Assembly (NCBI RefSeq): GCF_036226765.1
Contig: NZ_CP109017.1
Coordinates: 1,426,001-1,490,000 of the forward strand
Length of the DNA: 64,000 nucleotides
Direction of reading: 5' to 3'
Source: Streptomyces sp. NBC_00670
Lineage (GTDB): Bacteria > Actinomycetota > Actinomycetes > Streptomycetales > Streptomycetaceae
The notes beneath the pieces are model-generated. The model saw nothing but the letters and a program-made list of their open reading frames with translations. It was not told where the DNA came from and did no database searches. Position 1 is the stretch's first letter; each line of letters opens with the position of its first letter. The translations under genes were made by a program, and so were the position numbers. This document shows, piece after piece, positions 52,232 through 61,628 of the stretch.

Positions 52232-53383
52232 ATGGAGACCAGCACGGAGGGCGGCGCGGCGGCGCCGGCCGACACGGAACCCCAGGCCGCCCCGGCCGGG
52301 GTGCCCACAGCCGCCGGCCCGGCCGACGGCACCACGGCCGAGGCGGCACCGGCACCCGCGGAGACGGAGACGGCATCCGCGGACACGGCGGTCCCGGCGG
52401 CGACGGCGACGGCCACGGAGGCCACCGCCGCGGCCGAGGCCGAGGTCGCACCGGCGACCCCCGCCATACCGGCCCAGGCCCCTGCCCCCGACCCCACCCC
52501 CGCCACCCGGCGGCGGGCGCCCGCGCGCCCCAAGTCGCTGTCGCCGTCCCGTGCCGGTGACTTCATGCAGTGCCCGCTCCTCTACCGCTTCCGGGTGATC
52601 GACCGGCTGCCGGAGAAGCCGAGCCCCGCGGCGACCCGCGGCACCCTGGTGCACGCGGTGCTCGAGCGGCTGTTCGACGCACCGGCCGCCGAGCGCACCG
52701 CCCCGCGCGCCCGGTCCCTGGTCCCCGGCCAGTGGGACCGGCTGCGCAAGAACCGCCCGGAGCTCGCCGAACTCTTCGCCGACGACACGGACGGCACCCG
52801 ACTGGCGCGCTGGCTGGCGGAGGCCGAGCAACTGGTCGAGCGCTGGTTCGCCCTGGAGGACCCCACACGCCTGGAACCCGTCGAACGGGAGCTCTTCGTC
52901 GAGACGCGGCTGGAGTCGGGGCTCACCCTGCGCGGCATCATCGACCGGGTGGACGTGGCCCCGACCGGCGAGGTCCGCATCGTCGACTACAAGACGGGCA
53001 AGGCCCCGCGCCCGGAGTACGCCGAGGGCGCCCTGTTCCAGATGAAGTTCTACGCCCTGGTGGTGTGGCGGCTGAAGAAGGTCGTGCCGCGCCGGCTCCA
53101 GCTGGTCTACCTGGGCAGCGGCGACGTGGTGACGTACGACCCGGTCGTCGAGGACCTGCGGCGGGTCGAGCGGAAGCTGCTGGCGCTGTGGGAGGCGATC
53201 CGGTCGGCCACGGAGACGGGCGACTGGCGGCCCCGGCCGACCAAGCTCTGCGGCTGGTGCGACCACCAGCAGTTCTGCCCCGAGTTCGGCGGCACTCCCC
53301 CTCCCTACCCGCTGCCCCTCGCGCTGCCCTTCGGGGCGCCCGGTTCCGACGACGGCGAGCAGGGCAGAATGGGCCCTCCATAG
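52232..53383 (+). CDS. RecB-family exonuclease with Fe-S cluster
   Basis: The 383-residue protein has an Ala/Pro/Glu-rich disordered N-terminus (about 1-95) and a PD-(D/E)xK nuclease domain: RPKSLSPSRAGDFMQCPLLY, the helix TRGTLVHAVLERLF (His), GIIDRVDVAP, the catalytic VRIVDYKTGKAPRPEYAEGA (DYKTGK) and FQMKFYALVVW. Four Cys (MQC near residue 112 and CGWC...FC near the end) are placed to hold a 4Fe-4S cluster, as in AddB/Cas4-type nucleases. It is expected in DNA repair. ATG at 52232 fits. It is 21 nt upstream of a response regulator on the same strand. Confidence 0.9.
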   Translation: METSTEGGAAAPADTEPQAAPAGVPTAAGPADGTTAEAAPAPAETETASADTAVPAATATATEATAAAEAEVAPATPAIPAQAPAPDPTPATRRRAPARPKSLSPSRAGDFMQCPLLYRFRVIDRLPEKPSPAATRGTLVHAVLERLFDAPAAERTAPRARSLVPGQWDRLRKNRPELAELFADDTDGTRLARWLAEAEQLVERWFALEDPTRLEPVERELFVETRLESGLTLRGIIDRVDVAPTGEVRIVDYKTGKAPRPEYAEGALFQMKFYALVVWRLKKVVPRRLQLVYLGSGDVVTYDPVVEDLRRVERKLLALWEAIRSATETGDWRPRPTKLCGWCDHQQFCPEFGGTPPPYPLPLALPFGAPGSDDGEQGRMGPP

Positions 53384-53404
53384 GACCTACCGAGGGAGTT
53401 GCAC

Positions 53405-54076
53405 GTGGCCGTCCGCGTCCTACTGGTCGACGACCAGCCGCTGTTGCGCACCGGGTTCCGGATGATCCTGGAGGCCGAGCAGGACATCGCGGTCGTCGGC
53501 GAGGCCGGGGACGGCCTCCAGGCGCTGGACCAGGTGCGGGCGCTCCAGCCCGACGTGGTGCTGATGGACATCCGCATGCCGCGGATGGACGGGGTGGAGG
53601 CGACCCGGCAGATCACCGGGCCGGGGCGGGACGGACCGGCCAAGGTGCTGGTGCTGACCACGTTCGACCTCGACGAGTACGTGGTGGAGGCGCTGCGCGC
53701 CGGTGCCAGCGGCTTCCTGCTCAAGGACGCCCCGGCCAACGAACTGGTGCAGGCGATCCGGGTGGTGGCGGCCGGGGAGGCGATGCTGGCGCCCAGCATC
53801 ACCCGCCGGCTCCTCGACAAGTACGCCACGCACCTGCCGTCGGGGGACGAACCGGTGCCGGACACCCTGCACACGCTGACGGACCGTGAGGTCGAGGTGC
53901 TGAAGCTCGTGGCGCGCGGGCTGTCGAACGCGGAGATCGCCGCGGATCTCTTCGTCAGCGAGACGACGGTGAAGACGCACGTCGGGCATGTGCTGACCAA
54001 GCTGGGGCTGCGCGACCGCGTGCAGGCCGCGGTGTACGCGTACGAGAGCGGTCTGGTCCGGCCGGGCGCGCAGTAA
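53405..54076 (+). CDS. LuxR/NarL-family response regulator (orphan)
   Basis: The 223-residue regulator has a receiver domain (VRVLLVDDQPLLRTGFRMIL; phospho-acceptor Asp in PDVVLMDIRMPRMDG; TFDLDEYVVEALRAGASGFL with Lys) and a LuxR HTH (LTDREVEVLKLVARGLSNAE, IAADLFVSETTVKTHVGHVL). No sensor kinase is next to it, so it is an orphan in this window. GTG at 53405 follows GAGGGAG at six nt. The 21-nt gap from the RecB-like gene suggests co-transcription. Confidence 0.92.
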   Translation: MAVRVLLVDDQPLLRTGFRMILEAEQDIAVVGEAGDGLQALDQVRALQPDVVLMDIRMPRMDGVEATRQITGPGRDGPAKVLVLTTFDLDEYVVEALRAGASGFLLKDAPANELVQAIRVVAAGEAMLAPSITRRLLDKYATHLPSGDEPVPDTLHTLTDREVEVLKLVARGLSNAEIAADLFVSETTVKTHVGHVLTKLGLRDRVQAAVYAYESGLVRPGAQ

Positions 54077-54120
54077 CCGCGCCCCGCCCTCTCCCCCGCG
54101 CGGACGCCGGCGACCGCGTA

Positions 54121-54160
54121 CGAAAGGGCGCCCCTCCGGTTCAGGAGGGGCGCCCTTTCG
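54121..54160. terminator. bidirectional terminator between the response regulator and a peptide-binding lipoprotein gene
   Basis: CGAAAGGGCGCCCCTCC (54121-54137) and GGAGGGGCGCCCTTTCG (54144-54160) form a perfect 17-bp stem with loop GGTTCA. The T-rich end of one arm (CCCTTTCGTGTG) suits both directions of the convergent genes. Confidence 0.9.
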
Positions 54161-54188
54161 TGTGTCCGGCCCGGCGGGGGCCGTCGGG

Positions 54189-55799
54189 TCAGCCCTTCAC
54201 GCCTCGGCCCAGCTCCCAGAGCTGGAGGGTCGAGGAGGAGTTGATGGCCCATTCGGAGCCCGTGATGTCGTCGCGGGCGGCGATGTACTGCTTGCCCTGC
54301 CACAGCGGCAGCAGCGGAACGTCCTCGGCGACGATGTCCTGGATCTCCGTGAGGTCCTTGGCCGCGCTGAGCCGGTCGGCCTCACGCCGCGACTGCGGCA
54401 GCAGCTGGTTGCGGATCTTGTTGCTCACGTAGGGCGTGTTGAGGGTGTTGTCCTTGTCCAGGAACGGTGAGATGTAGTTGTCGGCGTCCGGGAAGTCGGG
54501 GAACCAGCCCATGCCGTAGACGTCGAACTGGCCCTTCTGCTCCTTCGTCTTGTAGTCGTCCTCCTGCCAGCGGTAGCCCTTGATGGACACGTCGAACAGG
54601 CCACTGGCGTTGAGCTGCTTCTGCAGGACCTCGAATTCCTTCTTGGTCGCCGCGCCGTAGTGGTCGGTCGTGTAGTGCATCGTCAGCTTCACCGGGGTGG
54701 TGATGCCGGCCTCGGTCAGCCGCGTCTTGGCCTTGCTGACGCTGGGGTCGCCGTACTTGTTGAGGAACGCGTTGGAGTGGCCGGTGACGGTGGCCGCGAC
54801 CATCGAGTACAGCGGCTCGGCCTGGGTGCCGTAGACCTCGGAGACCAGCTGACCGCGGTTGATGACCTGGGCCATCGCCTGGCGCACGGCCTTGTTCTTG
54901 ACCGAGTCGGCCTCGGTGTTGAAGCCGAGGTAACGGATCTCGAGACCGGGCATCTCGACGAGGTTGATGTCGCCGTTGGTCTTGGCGGACAGCTTGTCGA
55001 TCTGGTCCGGCGTCATGGCGCGGGCCATGACGTCGATGTCGCCCTTGGACAGCGCCTCACCCATGGCGTCCGCGGAGGGGAAGGACTCCAGTTCGACCTT
55101 GTCGTTCTTCACGTCGAGCAGCCCCTTGTAGTTGGGGTTCTTGGTGAAGACGGCCTTGACCATCGACTTGTCCTTGACCTCGGCCTTCAGCGTGTACGGG
55201 CCGGAGGCGTCGATCGAGAAGCCCTCGCGCAGCTTGTCCTTCTCGTAGTCCTTGGGGTTGAGGATGCCCGCGACCGGAGTGGACAGCTTGAACGGGAAGG
55301 TGGCGTCGGCCGTCTTGAGGTGGAAGATCACCTGACGGTCGCCCTTGGTCTCGATGGTGTCGATCGTGGACAACAGCGCGAAGACGCCCTCGGGGTCCTT
55401 GATCGTCAGCGCCCGCTCCATGGAGAACTTGACGTCGTCGGCAGTGACCGGGGTGCCGTCGGAGAACTTGAGGTCCTTGCGCAGCGTGCAGGCGTAGCGC
55501 TCGTTCCCGGAGTCGGTGAAACCGCAGCTCTGGGCGGCGTCGGGCTGCGGGGCGCCGTCACCCTTGGGGTAGGCCATCAGCGTCTGGACGGTCTGCCGCA
55601 GGACGTTCCACGTGCCCACGTCGTACGCGTAGGCCGGGTCCAGCGGAGCGGGCCGGGTCTTCAGCTGGGTGAACGTGTCCGTGGTGCCGACGACGATCGC
55701 GTCGCCGCCGCTGCTCCCACTGTCGGAACCACCGCAGGCGGCGAGCACAGGAGCGAGCAGGCCGACGACGGCCGGCAGCACCAAAGTCTTGCGGTTCAT
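54189..55799 (-). CDS. ABC transporter substrate-binding lipoprotein (SBP_bac_5, peptide type)
   Basis: The 536-residue lipoprotein has a signal with lipobox LAAC (MNRKTLVLPAVVGLLAPVLA then AC). It then carries a family 5 binding-protein fold: LKFSDGTPVTADDVKFSMER, SADAMGEALSKGDIDVMARA, LGFNTEADSVKNKAVRQAMA, MGWFPDFPDADNYISPFLDK. It should bind oligopeptides or a similar solute outside the membrane. No permease or ATPase genes are adjacent, so it is an orphan binding protein in this window. ATG at 55799 follows GGAGAA at eight nt. Confidence 0.92.
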   Translation of the reverse strand: MNRKTLVLPAVVGLLAPVLAACGGSDSGSSGGDAIVVGTTDTFTQLKTRPAPLDPAYAYDVGTWNVLRQTVQTLMAYPKGDGAPQPDAAQSCGFTDSGNERYACTLRKDLKFSDGTPVTADDVKFSMERALTIKDPEGVFALLSTIDTIETKGDRQVIFHLKTADATFPFKLSTPVAGILNPKDYEKDKLREGFSIDASGPYTLKAEVKDKSMVKAVFTKNPNYKGLLDVKNDKVELESFPSADAMGEALSKGDIDVMARAMTPDQIDKLSAKTNGDINLVEMPGLEIRYLGFNTEADSVKNKAVRQAMAQVINRGQLVSEVYGTQAEPLYSMVAATVTGHSNAFLNKYGDPSVSKAKTRLTEAGITTPVKLTMHYTTDHYGAATKKEFEVLQKQLNASGLFDVSIKGYRWQEDDYKTKEQKGQFDVYGMGWFPDFPDADNYISPFLDKDNTLNTPYVSNKIRNQLLPQSRREADRLSAAKDLTEIQDIVAEDVPLLPLWQGKQYIAARDDITGSEWAINSSSTLQLWELGRGVKG

Positions 55800-56142
55800 G
55801 CTCGAGATTCTCCAGAGCGGTCGAGTCCGTGTACCCGGCATGCAGGGGTGTCGCGGCGGATCACGGGGGTAGTGACGGTGTTTACCGCGATGAGATTAGT
55901 AGGCGCCGACCAAGGCGCCCGCTGCCCCCGGAGTTGAGGCCCCATCACGGAGCGAAACCGGGTGTGGACACACCGAAAACCCGACAGGGGGAGGATTCGC
56001 GCAGCGTCCCACCAAACGGGACACATGGGCGCGTCCTCGCGCGCCGATATGGGGTGAACAGCACACGCACGGCCCGCTGTCGACCCCCTTGCGCGTGGCG
56101 AACCTCACATCCCGAGTGGTGTGGGCGGGGACCGGAATCCGG
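55800..56142. other. intergenic region, no gene seen
   Basis: 343 nt between the HAD hydrolase stop and the binding-protein start, both minus strand. It is less GC-rich than average around 55890-55900 (ACTAATCTCATC on the minus strand), where the promoter of the lipoprotein gene is expected. Short open frames here lack ribosome binding sites. Confidence 0.4.
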
Positions 56143-56841
56143 TCATGCGGACGTCATCAGGCCGCGCAGGAACGGCAGATCGACCTCTTCCAGGGAGGCG
56201 ATGACCGTGCGCCCGGGGGCGGCCGTGATGGGTGCCACGGAGGGAACCGCGAGGACCCGGCAGCCGGCGGCCTCGGCGGCCGCCACGCCGGTCGCGGTGT
56301 CCTCGACGACGGCGCAGCGCTCCGGCCGCGCGCCGAGCCCGGAGGCGGCCAGCAGATAGGGGTCGGGGAACGGCTTGGTCCGCTCGACCTCGTCGCCGGC
56401 GACGGTCAGGGCGAAGTACTGCGGTCCGACGGCGGCCAGCACCCGGTCGATGATGCGCCGGTGGGAGGCGGAGACCAGGGCGGTGGGGATGTCGTGGGCG
56501 GCCAGTTCGGCCAGCAGTCGGGCGGCGCCGGGCATCAGCGGCAGGGCGCGGTCGATGCGGTCCTCGAAGCCGTCGTTGAGCAGGACGGTGAGTTCGGCCA
56601 GCGTGATGTCGGCGCCGGTGGCCTCGATGAGGAAGCCCGCGCTGCGGGTCATGGGGCCGCCGACCACGACCTCGCGCCAGGAGTCCTGAAGGCGGTGGCC
56701 CAGGGCGGCGAAGACGTCCCTCTCGACGTCCCACCAGAAACCTTCGGTGTCCACCAGGGTGCCGTCCATGTCGAGGAGCACGGCCTGCAGGGCCGAGCCC
56801 TCCGCCGAGCGGGTTCCGAGCGCGGGGACGGTTGTCGTCAT
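56143..56841 (-). CDS. HAD-superfamily hydrolase, subfamily IA (beta-phosphoglucomutase/phosphatase-like)
   Basis: The 232-residue protein has the HAD motifs: AVLLDMDGTLVDTEGFW (nucleophile Asp and acid Asp), ALVSASHRRIIDRVL (Ser), KPFPDPYLLAASGLG (Lys) and CAVVEDTATGVAAAEAAGCR (metal-binding ED). A four-helix cap domain sits after motif I. It should act on a small phosphorylated sugar or metabolite; substrate unknown. ATG at 56841 lies seven nt behind AGGAGGT. It is downstream of metH on the same strand, with about 160 nt between. Confidence 0.9.
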   Translation of the reverse strand: MTTTVPALGTRSAEGSALQAVLLDMDGTLVDTEGFWWDVERDVFAALGHRLQDSWREVVVGGPMTRSAGFLIEATGADITLAELTVLLNDGFEDRIDRALPLMPGAARLLAELAAHDIPTALVSASHRRIIDRVLAAVGPQYFALTVAGDEVERTKPFPDPYLLAASGLGARPERCAVVEDTATGVAAAEAAGCRVLAVPSVAPITAAPGRTVIASLEEVDLPFLRGLMTSA

Positions 56842-57003
56842 CCGACGCACCTCCTTGAGGGACGAGCAGGCCGGTTCCCGAAGAGGAACCGGCCTGCGGT
56901 GGACCGACCAGTGTACGTCGTGGCCGTCCGGAGTGCGCGTCGGGCGGATCGCGGCGGTGCGGGGCGGGTCACCCTGCGTGAGCGCCGCGGCGGTGACGGG
57001 CCG

Positions 57004-60000
57004 TCACCGGGCGTTGAAGTACTTGGCCTCCGGGTGGTGGATGACGATGGCGTCGGTGGACTGCTCGGGGTGGAGCTGGAACTCCTCGGAGAGGTGTACG
57101 CCGATCCGCTCCGGCCGCAGCAGTTCCGCGATCTTGGCGCGGTCCTCCAGGTCCGGGCAGGCGCCGTAGCCGAGCGAGAAGCGGGCGCCGCGGTACTTGA
57201 GGGCGAACATGTCCTCCATGGCGGCGGGGTCCTCGCCGGCGTAGCCGAGTTCGGAGCGGACGCGGGCGTGCCAGTACTCGGCGAGCGCCTCGGCGAGCTG
57301 GACGGACAGTCCGTGCAGTTCGAGGTAGTCGCGGTAGGCGTTGGCCTCGAACAGCTTCGCGGTCTCGGTGCCGATCCGGGAGCCGATGGTGACGACCTGG
57401 AAGCCGACGACGTCGGTCTCCCCCGACTCCTCGGGCCGGAAGAAGTCGGCGAGGCAGAGCCGGCGGCCGCGGCGCTGGCGCGGGAAGGTGAAGCGGGTGC
57501 GCTCGTTGCCGTCGTCGTCCAGGACGATGAGGTCGTCGTCCTTGGAGACGCAGGGGAAGTAGCCGTAGACGACGGCGGCTTCGAGCAGGTTGTCGGTCTG
57601 GAGCCGGTCGAGCAGCCCGCGCAGCCGGGGCCGGCCCTCGCGCTCCACCAGCTCCTCGTACGTCGGCCCGTCGCCGCTGCGGGCCTGCTTGAGGCCCCAC
57701 TGGCCCTTGAAGAGGGCGCCCTCGTCGAGCCAGCCCGCGTACTCCTTGAGCTGGATGCCCTTGATGACGCGGGTGCCCCGGAAGGGCGGCTCGGGCACGG
57801 GGTTGTCGGTGGCGACGTCGGAACGGACGGCGCCCTCCTCGGGGCGGTCCTCGATCTCGACGGTGGCCGCGCGCACCCGGCGCTGCCTCAGTTCGGGCAG
57901 CTGTGCCCCGGGGACACCGCGCTTGATGCCGATGAGGGCGTCCATCAGGCGCAGTCCCTCGAAGGCGTCGCGGGCGTAGCGGACCTCGCCCTGGTAGATC
58001 TCGTGCAGGTCCTGTTCGACATAGGCCCGGGTCAGCGCGGCGCCGCCGAGGATGACCGGGTAGTCGGTGGCCAGGCCGCGCTGGTTGAGCTCCTCCAGGT
58101 TCTCCTTCATGATCACCGTGGACTTGACGAGCAGTCCGGACATGCCGATGACGTCGGCCTTGTGCTCGTCGGCGGCTTCCAGGATCGCGGAGACGGGCTG
58201 CTTGATGCCGAGGTTGACGACGTTGTAGCCGTTGTTGGACAGGATGATGTCGACGAGATTCTTGCCGATGTCGTGGACGTCGCCGCGGACGGTGGCGAGC
58301 ACGATGGTGCCCTTGCCGGCCTCGTCGGTCTTCTCCATGTGCGGTTCGAGGTGGGCGACGGCGGTCTTCATCACCTCGGCGGACTGCAGCACGAACGGCA
58401 GCTGCATCTGGCCGGAACCGAACAGTTCGCCGACGACCTTCATGCCGTCGAGCAGGGTCTCGTTGACGATGTCGAGGGCGGGGCGCTCCCGGAGGGCGTC
58501 GTCCAGATCCTGTTCGAGGCCGTTCTTCTCGCCGTCGATGATGCGCCGCTTGAGGCGCTCGTCCAGCGGGAGGGCGGCCAGTTCCTCGGCCTTGCCGGCC
58601 TTGAGGGACTTGGCGGTGGCGCCCTCGAACAGCTGCATGAGCTTCTGCAGCGGGTCGTAGCCCTCGCGGCGGCGGTCGTGGATGAGGTCGAGGGCGGTGG
58701 TGACCTGCTCCTCGTCGAACCGGGCGATGGGCAGGATCTTGGAGGCGTGGACGATCGCGGAGTCCAGGCCGGCCTTGACGCACTCGTCGAGGAAGACGGA
58801 GTTCAGCAGGATGCGGGCGGCCGGATTGAGGCCGAAGGAGATGTTGGACAGGCCGAGGGTGGTCTGCACCTTCGGGTGGCGTTCCTTCAGCAGCCGGATG
58901 CCCTCGATGGTGGCGAGGCCGTCCTTGCGGGACTCCTCCTGGCCGGTGCAGATGGTGAAGGTCAGACAGTCGACGAGGATGTCCTCCTCGTGGATGCCCC
59001 AGTTCCGCGTCAGGTCCTCGATCAGGCGTTCGGCGATCTCGACCTTCTTCTCGGCGGTGCGGGCCTGGCCCACCTCGTCGATGGTCAGGGCGATCAGCGC
59101 GGCACCGTGCTCCTTGGCCAGGGCGGTGACCTTGGCGAAGCGGGAGTCGGGTCCGGTGCCGTCCTCGTAGTTGACGGAGTTGATGACCGCGCGGCCGCCG
59201 AGCTTCTCCAGGCCGGCCCGGATGACGTCGACCTCGGTGGAGTCCAGGACGATCGGCAGCGTGGAGGCGGTGGCGAACCGGCCGGCCAGTTCCTCCATGT
59301 CGGCGACGCCGTCGCGGCCCACGTAGTCGACGCAGAGGTCGAGCATGTGGGCGCCCTCGCGGATCTGGTCGCGGGCCATCTCCACGCAGTCGTCCCAGCG
59401 GCCCGCCAGCATGGCCTCACGGAACTTCTTGGAGCCGTTGGCGTTGGTGCGCTCGCCGATGGCGAGGTAGGCGGTGTCCTGGCGGAACGGCACGGTCTGG
59501 TAGAGGGAGGCGGCACCGGGCTCCGGCTGGGGGCTGCGCTCGGCGGGGGCGGTCTCCCGGACCCGCTCGACGACCTGGCGCAGGTGCTCGGGGGTGGTGC
59601 CGCAGCAGCCGCCCACCAGGGAGAGGCCGTAGTCCTGGACGAAGGTCTCCTGCGCGTCGGCGAGGCCCTCGGCGTCCAGCGGGAAGTGCGCGCCGTCCTT
59701 GGTGAGCACCGGCAGACCCGCGTTCGGCATGCACAGCAGCGGGATGCGGGAGTGCCGGGTGAGGTAGCGCAGGTGTTCGCTCATCTCGGCGGGGCCGGTG
59801 GAGCAGTTCAGGCCGATCATGTCGATGCCGAGCGGCTCGAGCGCGGTGAGCGCGGCGCCGATCTCGGAGCCGAGCAGCATGGTGCCGGTGGTCTCGAACG
59901 CCATGGAGACCAGCAGCGGGACCTCGGTACCGGTGGCCGCCATGGCCCGGCGGGCGCCGAGGACGGAGGCCTTGGTCTGCAGCAGGTCCTGGGTGGTCTC

Positions 60001-60552
60001 GACGATCAGGGCGTCGGCGCCGCCGGCCAGCAGCCCCTCGGCGTTGGCCTGGTAGCCGTCGCGGATGGTGGTGTAGCCGACGTGGCCGAGGGTGGGCAGC
60101 TTGGTGCCGGGGCCCATGGAGCCGAGCACCCAGCGCTGGCGGCCGTCGCGGGCGCCGTGCTCGTCGGCGACCTCGCGGGCGAGGCGGGCGCCGGCCTCGG
60201 AGAGCTCGTGCACCCGGCCGGCGATCTCGTACTCGGAGGCAGCGGTGTGGTTGGCGCCGAAGGTGTTGGTCTCGACGCAGTCGACGCCGACGGAGAAGTA
60301 GGCGTCGTGGACGGAGCGGACGATGTCCGGGCGGGTGACGTTGAGGACCTCGTTGCAGCCCTCCAGCCCCTGGAAGTCCTCCAGTGTCGGGTCCTGGGCC
60401 TGCAGCATCGTGCCCATCGCGCCGTCGGCCACCACGACCCGGGTGGCGAGCGCCTCACGGAGGGCGTCGGTGCGGGCCCGGGTTCCGGTGGCGGCGGACG
60501 CGCCCTCGGCGGCGGGGGCGGGGGATGCGGACGGGTTCGGCGACGAGGCCAT
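57004..60552 (-). CDS. metH: cobalamin-dependent methionine synthase
   Basis: The 1182-residue enzyme transfers a methyl group from methyltetrahydrofolate through cobalamin to homocysteine. Modules in order: homocysteine domain (about 25-335) with zinc ligands in LNCSTGPAEM and LVGGCCGTTPEH; pterin-binding domain (about 365-625; FLAIGERTNANGSKKF-like start YLAIGERTNANGSKKFREAM); cap (about 650-745); B12 domain with DVHDIGKNLVDIILSNNGYN (DxHxxG, axial His); and the reactivation domain binding S-adenosylmethionine to the end (ARFSLGYGACPDLEDRAKIA, HHPEAKYF). ATG at 60552 follows AGGGAGC. No cobalamin or SAH riboswitch was recognised upstream. It is divergent from gylR. Confidence 0.97.
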   Translation of the reverse strand: MASSPNPSASPAPAAEGASAATGTRARTDALREALATRVVVADGAMGTMLQAQDPTLEDFQGLEGCNEVLNVTRPDIVRSVHDAYFSVGVDCVETNTFGANHTAASEYEIAGRVHELSEAGARLAREVADEHGARDGRQRWVLGSMGPGTKLPTLGHVGYTTIRDGYQANAEGLLAGGADALIVETTQDLLQTKASVLGARRAMAATGTEVPLLVSMAFETTGTMLLGSEIGAALTALEPLGIDMIGLNCSTGPAEMSEHLRYLTRHSRIPLLCMPNAGLPVLTKDGAHFPLDAEGLADAQETFVQDYGLSLVGGCCGTTPEHLRQVVERVRETAPAERSPQPEPGAASLYQTVPFRQDTAYLAIGERTNANGSKKFREAMLAGRWDDCVEMARDQIREGAHMLDLCVDYVGRDGVADMEELAGRFATASTLPIVLDSTEVDVIRAGLEKLGGRAVINSVNYEDGTGPDSRFAKVTALAKEHGAALIALTIDEVGQARTAEKKVEIAERLIEDLTRNWGIHEEDILVDCLTFTICTGQEESRKDGLATIEGIRLLKERHPKVQTTLGLSNISFGLNPAARILLNSVFLDECVKAGLDSAIVHASKILPIARFDEEQVTTALDLIHDRRREGYDPLQKLMQLFEGATAKSLKAGKAEELAALPLDERLKRRIIDGEKNGLEQDLDDALRERPALDIVNETLLDGMKVVGELFGSGQMQLPFVLQSAEVMKTAVAHLEPHMEKTDEAGKGTIVLATVRGDVHDIGKNLVDIILSNNGYNVVNLGIKQPVSAILEAADEHKADVIGMSGLLVKSTVIMKENLEELNQRGLATDYPVILGGAALTRAYVEQDLHEIYQGEVRYARDAFEGLRLMDALIGIKRGVPGAQLPELRQRRVRAATVEIEDRPEEGAVRSDVATDNPVPEPPFRGTRVIKGIQLKEYAGWLDEGALFKGQWGLKQARSGDGPTYEELVEREGRPRLRGLLDRLQTDNLLEAAVVYGYFPCVSKDDDLIVLDDDGNERTRFTFPRQRRGRRLCLADFFRPEESGETDVVGFQVVTIGSRIGTETAKLFEANAYRDYLELHGLSVQLAEALAEYWHARVRSELGYAGEDPAAMEDMFALKYRGARFSLGYGACPDLEDRAKIAELLRPERIGVHLSEEFQLHPEQSTDAIVIHHPEAKYFNAR

Positions 60553-60763
60553 GGAAGATGCTCCCTGGAGTGCGACGGCTGTCGGCTTTGCGTCTTCCCG
60601 CGGAAGGCGCACCCGGTCAGGGTAGCCCCCGGTACGCCGTACGGTCAGAGGCGTCCACGGGGCGGACGGGTGTGCACCCGTGGTGCCGTACGTGGCATTC
60701 GGGCGGTTTCCGGCCGGAACTCGCCGTGACCGCCCATTGGCGGGAGGTCGACAACGACCGGTA

Positions 60764-60783
60764 GTGTTCGACATTGCCGAACG
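60764..60783 (+). promoter_or_regulatory. candidate GylR operator upstream of gylR
   Basis: GTGTTCGACATTGCCGAACG, with TTCG/CGAA dyad arms, lies 59 nt upstream of gylR. It is repeated in inverted orientation upstream of glpF at 61868-61887, with 18 of 20 identical positions. A TTGGCG (60737-60742) and TAGTGT (60762-60767) pair would put the site across the -10 region. Such placement fits autorepression by GylR. Confidence 0.65.
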
Positions 60784-60842
60784 CGGTACTCGAGCCTCGG
60801 CCGGCGGTCCAGTGGTCGAAGGGGACGGAGGGCAGGACGGCG

Positions 60843-61616
60843 ATGGCACGGAACATCCAGTCGCTCGAGCGGGCGGCCGCGATGCTGCGGTTGCTCGCGG
60901 GCGGCGAGCGACGGCTCGGCCTGTCGGACATCGCCTCCTCCCTCGGCCTGGCCAAGGGCACGGCCCACGGCATACTCCGCACCCTCCAGCAGGAGGGCTT
61001 CGTCGAACAGGACGACGCCTCGGGGCGCTATCAGCTGGGCGCCGAACTGCTGCGCCTGGGCACCACCTATCTCGACGTGCACGAACTGCGGGCGCGGGCC
61101 CTGGTGTGGACGGACGACCTGGCGCGCTCCAGCGGGGAGAGCGTGTACCTGGGGGTGCTGCACCAGCAGGGCGTGCTGATCGTGCACCACGTGTTCCGGC
61201 CCGACGACAGCCGGCAGGTGCTGGAGATCGGGGCGATGCAGCCGCTGCATTCCACGGCGCTGGGGAAGGTGCTCTCCGCCTACGACCCGGTGGCACACAG
61301 CGAGGCGCTGGAGGCGGACCGCAAGGCCTTCACGGACCGGACGATCAGCGAGCTCCCGCGGTTCGAGGAGGTCCTGGACCTGACGCGGGCGCGGGGGTAC
61401 GCGGCGGACGTGGAGGAGACGTGGGAGGGGGTCGCGTCGATCGCGGCGCCCATTCATGACCGGCGGAGGATGCCGGTGGGGGCGGTGGGGATCACGGGGG
61501 CGGTGGAGCGGCTCTGCCGTGAGGGTCGTGAGGGGGAGGTGCGGGCGGAGTTGATCGCGGCCGTGCGGGACTGCGCGCGGGCGGTCTCGCGCGACCTCGG
61601 CGCCAGCCGGTTCTGA
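60843..61616 (+). CDS. gylR: glycerol operon regulator GylR (IclR family)
   Basis: The 257-residue protein has a winged HTH (IQSLERAAAMLRLLAGGERR, LGLSDIASSLGLAKGTAHGI, RTLQQEGFVEQDDASGRYQL) and an IclR ligand domain (about 85-250; SGESVYLGVLHQQGVLIVHH, EIGAMQPLHSTALGKVLSAY). In S. coelicolor GylR represses the glycerol catabolic operon and itself, and is relieved by glycerol or glycerol-3-phosphate. ATG at 60843 follows GGAGGGCAGG. It lies upstream of glpF-glpK, separated by 398 nt holding a repeat element and the operon promoter, and is divergent from metH. Confidence 0.95.
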   Translation: MARNIQSLERAAAMLRLLAGGERRLGLSDIASSLGLAKGTAHGILRTLQQEGFVEQDDASGRYQLGAELLRLGTTYLDVHELRARALVWTDDLARSSGESVYLGVLHQQGVLIVHHVFRPDDSRQVLEIGAMQPLHSTALGKVLSAYDPVAHSEALEADRKAFTDRTISELPRFEEVLDLTRARGYAADVEETWEGVASIAAPIHDRRRMPVGAVGITGAVERLCREGREGEVRAELIAAVRDCARAVSRDLGASRF

Positions 61617-61628
61617 GGCTGAGGGCTC

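Noticed and set aside
55896..56108. A 70-codon minus-strand frame between the HAD and binding-protein genes
   Set aside because: No ribosome binding site and low-information sequence; treated as intergenic.
56089..60729. A 1546-codon open frame on the plus strand opposite metH
   Set aside because: It covers the HAD hydrolase and metH antisense, with Val/Gly/Ala-rich low-information sequence and no recognised domain.
60553..60842. Cobalamin or S-adenosylhomocysteine riboswitch upstream of metH
   Set aside because: No B12-box or SAH aptamer pattern was recognised in the gap; a covariance-model search would be decisive.
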